Source: an uncultured Ruminococcus sp.
Lineage (GTDB): Bacteria > Bacillota > Clostridia > Oscillospirales > Acutalibacteraceae
DNA: 7,907 nt
Assembly: GCA_900554995.1 (NCBI GenBank)
Contig: USJJ01000047.1
Location: forward strand, 1-7,907
Direction of reading: 5' to 3'
Shown one piece after another: positions 6,454 through 7,907 of this stretch. The translations under genes were made by a program, and so were the position numbers. Under the pieces are notes generated by a model. It was not told the origin of the DNA. It was given only the letters and a program-made list of their open reading frames with translations, and ran no database searches. How positions within the stretch are numbered: position 1 is the stretch's first letter; each line of letters starts with the position of its first letter.

Positions 6454-7785
6454 TTAATACTTTGCTTCGCCGATAAGGTCGTAGTCCTCAACGTCAAATA
6501 TTTCAACGTCGACGAAATCGCCTATATCAAGATCCTTTTGCGAAGTGAACTTGACCAAACCGTCAATTTCGGGAGCGTCCATATATGTTCTGCCCGTGTA
6601 GCTGTCGGAATATCCGTCATATTCTTCAACAACAACCTTATAGGTCTTGCCGATCTTCTCGTTGTTCTTCTCCTCCATAATGCTGTACTGATCCTGCATT
6701 ATGACCTCGCCGCGGCGGGTCTTGACATCTTCGTCAACCTGACCCTCCATATCAAATGCTGGAGTTCCCTCCTGCGGAGAGAATGTGAAAACTCCGAGAC
6801 GGTCAAATTCAATCTCATTGACAAATTCGGCAAGGGTTTCAAACTCTTCCTCTCCCTCGCCAGGGAATCCGACAATGAACGTTGTTCTGATAACAACATC
6901 CGGGATCTCCGCTCTGAGCTTGGAGATAACACTGCGGATAAGAGCCTGATCGCCTCTGCGGTTCATCGCCTTAAGAATCTTGTCATCTGCGTGCTGGAGA
7001 GGCAGATCTATGTAATTGACGACCTTATCCTGATTTTTAATCGTCTCAACAAGCTCGTCCGTAATTCTGTCGGGGTAGCAGTAAAGCAATCTGATCCATT
7101 CAATTGAATCAATCTTGCAAAGCTCGTTGATAAGCTCGGGGAGCTTTAACTCGCCGTAAAGATCAAGGCCGTAGCTTGTTGTGTCCTGTGCGATGAGGAT
7201 AAGTTCCTTAACGCCGAGCTCGGCAAGCTGCTTTGCCTCTTCAATAACATTTTCCATACTGCGGCTGCGCATATTTCCTCTGATTGAGGGTATCGTGCAG
7301 TAGGTACACCTGTTTGAACAGCCTTCGCCGATCTTGAGGTATGCCCAATACTGGGGAGTAGTGAGGATTCTCTGACCCTCAAGCGGAAGGTCACAGCGGG
7401 GCGGATATTTTTCAATAGTGCTGACGGAGTCCATAACCTCCTCAACGGTTTTAATGATATCGCCGTTTGCACCGATTCCGACAACTGCGTCAACCTCGGG
7501 GATCTCCTTGACGATCTCCTCCTTGTATCGCTGAGCGAGACAGCCCGTGACTATAATCTTACCGATAACGCCTTCTTTTTTCAGCTCGACCATATCGAGA
7601 ATATTCTCAATTGCCTCTTTCTTAGCGTCGTCAATAAAGCCGCAGGTGTTGACGATGACAACGTCACAGCCATCAACATAATCAACAATCTCCCAGCCCT
7701 CTGCATCCATAAGTGCAAGCATATGCTCGGCGTCCACCTGATTTTTCGGACAGCCGAGAGAAATCATACCAACCTTGTATTCCAT
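6454..7785 (-). CDS. rimO: Ribosomal protein S12 methylthiotransferase RimO
   Basis: Radical SAM enzyme of 443 residues that adds a methylthio group to a conserved aspartate of ribosomal protein S12. Three domains are visible. The N-terminal UPF0004 domain holds Cys 12 (SLGCPKNQVD), Cys 48 (NTCGF) and Cys 82 (VTGCLAQRY) for the auxiliary 4Fe-4S cluster. The radical SAM domain has GCSNRCTYCTIP with Cys 156, Cys 160 and Cys 163 (CxxxCxxC) for the catalytic cluster, plus LPLQHADDKIL and TFIVGFPGE. The C-terminal TRAM domain (about 370-443) ends in LIGEAKY. SLGCPKNQVD, rather than the MiaB-type TxGCQMN, separates RimO from the tRNA methylthiotransferase MiaB. ATG 7783-7785 is chosen because AAAGGTG (7792-7798) lies 6 nt upstream; the in-frame GTG three codons earlier is part of that ribosome binding site. 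It begins 11 nt after the recX stop, so the two are probably cotranscribed. Confidence 0.96.
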   Translation of the reverse strand: MEYKVGMISLGCPKNQVDAEHMLALMDAEGWEIVDYVDGCDVVIVNTCGFIDDAKKEAIENILDMVELKKEGVIGKIIVTGCLAQRYKEEIVKEIPEVDAVVGIGANGDIIKTVEEVMDSVSTIEKYPPRCDLPLEGQRILTTPQYWAYLKIGEGCSNRCTYCTIPSIRGNMRSRSMENVIEEAKQLAELGVKELILIAQDTTSYGLDLYGELKLPELINELCKIDSIEWIRLLYCYPDRITDELVETIKNQDKVVNYIDLPLQHADDKILKAMNRRGDQALIRSVISKLRAEIPDVVIRTTFIVGFPGEGEEEFETLAEFVNEIEFDRLGVFTFSPQEGTPAFDMEGQVDEDVKTRRGEVIMQDQYSIMEEKNNEKIGKTYKVVVEEYDGYSDSYTGRTYMDAPEIDGLVKFTSQKDLDIGDFVDVEIFDVEDYDLIGEAKY

Positions 7786-7796
7786 AGAAATCACCT

Positions 7797-7907
7797 TTAG
7801 AAGTCCTCAAAGTATTCGTCGTCGGAAAATTCACTCATCGCTTCACGTATATCCGAAAAGGAATAACCCATTCGCTGTAAAGCGGCAAAAACTTTTTTAC
7901 GTCCGAC
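7797..7907 (-). CDS. recX: Regulatory protein RecX, C-terminal fragment (cut by window edge)
   Basis: Only the last 36 codons and the TAA stop (7797-7799) are inside the window; the gene continues beyond 7907. The visible peptide contains RKKVFAALQRMGYSFSDIRE, followed by an acidic tail ending DDEYFEDF. The lysine-rich start of a helix, the 'L-x-R-x-G-[YF]-[ST]' turn and the following 'D-I-x-x-A' helix match the last three-helix repeat of RecX, the small protein that binds RecA filaments and limits their activity. The stop codon overlaps the rimO ribosome binding site. It is the first visible gene of the minus-strand operon. Identification rests on a short segment, so other RecX-like three-helix proteins remain possible. 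Confidence 0.75.
   Translation of the reverse strand, partial: VGRKKVFAALQRMGYSFSDIREAMSEFSDDEYFEDF

Noticed and set aside
6445..7107. + strand open frame of 220 codons
   Set aside because: Antisense to the C-terminal half of rimO; no motif and no ribosome binding site seen.

Overview
The window looks like chromosomal DNA of a low-to-moderate GC Gram-positive bacterium, most likely a gut Clostridia (Ruminococcus/Oscillospiraceae-like). This is inferred from strong AGGAGG-type ribosome binding sites, a TTG start, a recX-rimO-pgsA gene order, a yybP-ykoY riboswitch and the protein sequences. I see no mobile element, CRISPR array, tRNA or rRNA.

Left part (1-3017, + strand): a complete single-gene unit. 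A consensus-like promoter (TTGACA and an extended -10, 22-49) starts a leader that reads as a yybP-ykoY manganese riboswitch (about 56-216). The leader ends in an intrinsic terminator, followed by a strong Shine-Dalgarno and a TTG-initiated P2-type cation-transporting ATPase (239-2971). The switch strongly suggests an exporter of Mn2+ and/or Ca2+ that is made when manganese is high. A perfect 15-bp hairpin (2982-3017) follows and can terminate transcription from both sides.

Right part (3120-7907, - strand): six closely spaced genes in the order recX (C-terminal end only, cut by the window edge), rimO, pgsA, class II aldolase, PI-PLC-like protein, and GT-D (DUF1792) glycosyltransferase. Gaps are 11 to 44 nt. 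No terminator or strong promoter is visible between them, so they are probably one operon whose promoter lies beyond the right edge. The first three are housekeeping genes: a RecA modulator, a ribosomal protein S12 methylthiotransferase and phosphatidylglycerophosphate synthase. The last three look like an accessory tail: an aldolase, a phosphodiesterase-fold protein without a visible signal peptide, and a glycosyltransferase much richer in A+T than its neighbours. pgsA with a phospholipase-fold protein and a glycosyltransferase hints at lipid or envelope metabolism, but that link is inference.

The best-supported notable element is the manganese riboswitch in front of the ATPase. The least understood part is the aldolase / PLC-like / GT-D tail. 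I found no evidence for a wholly new type of system.
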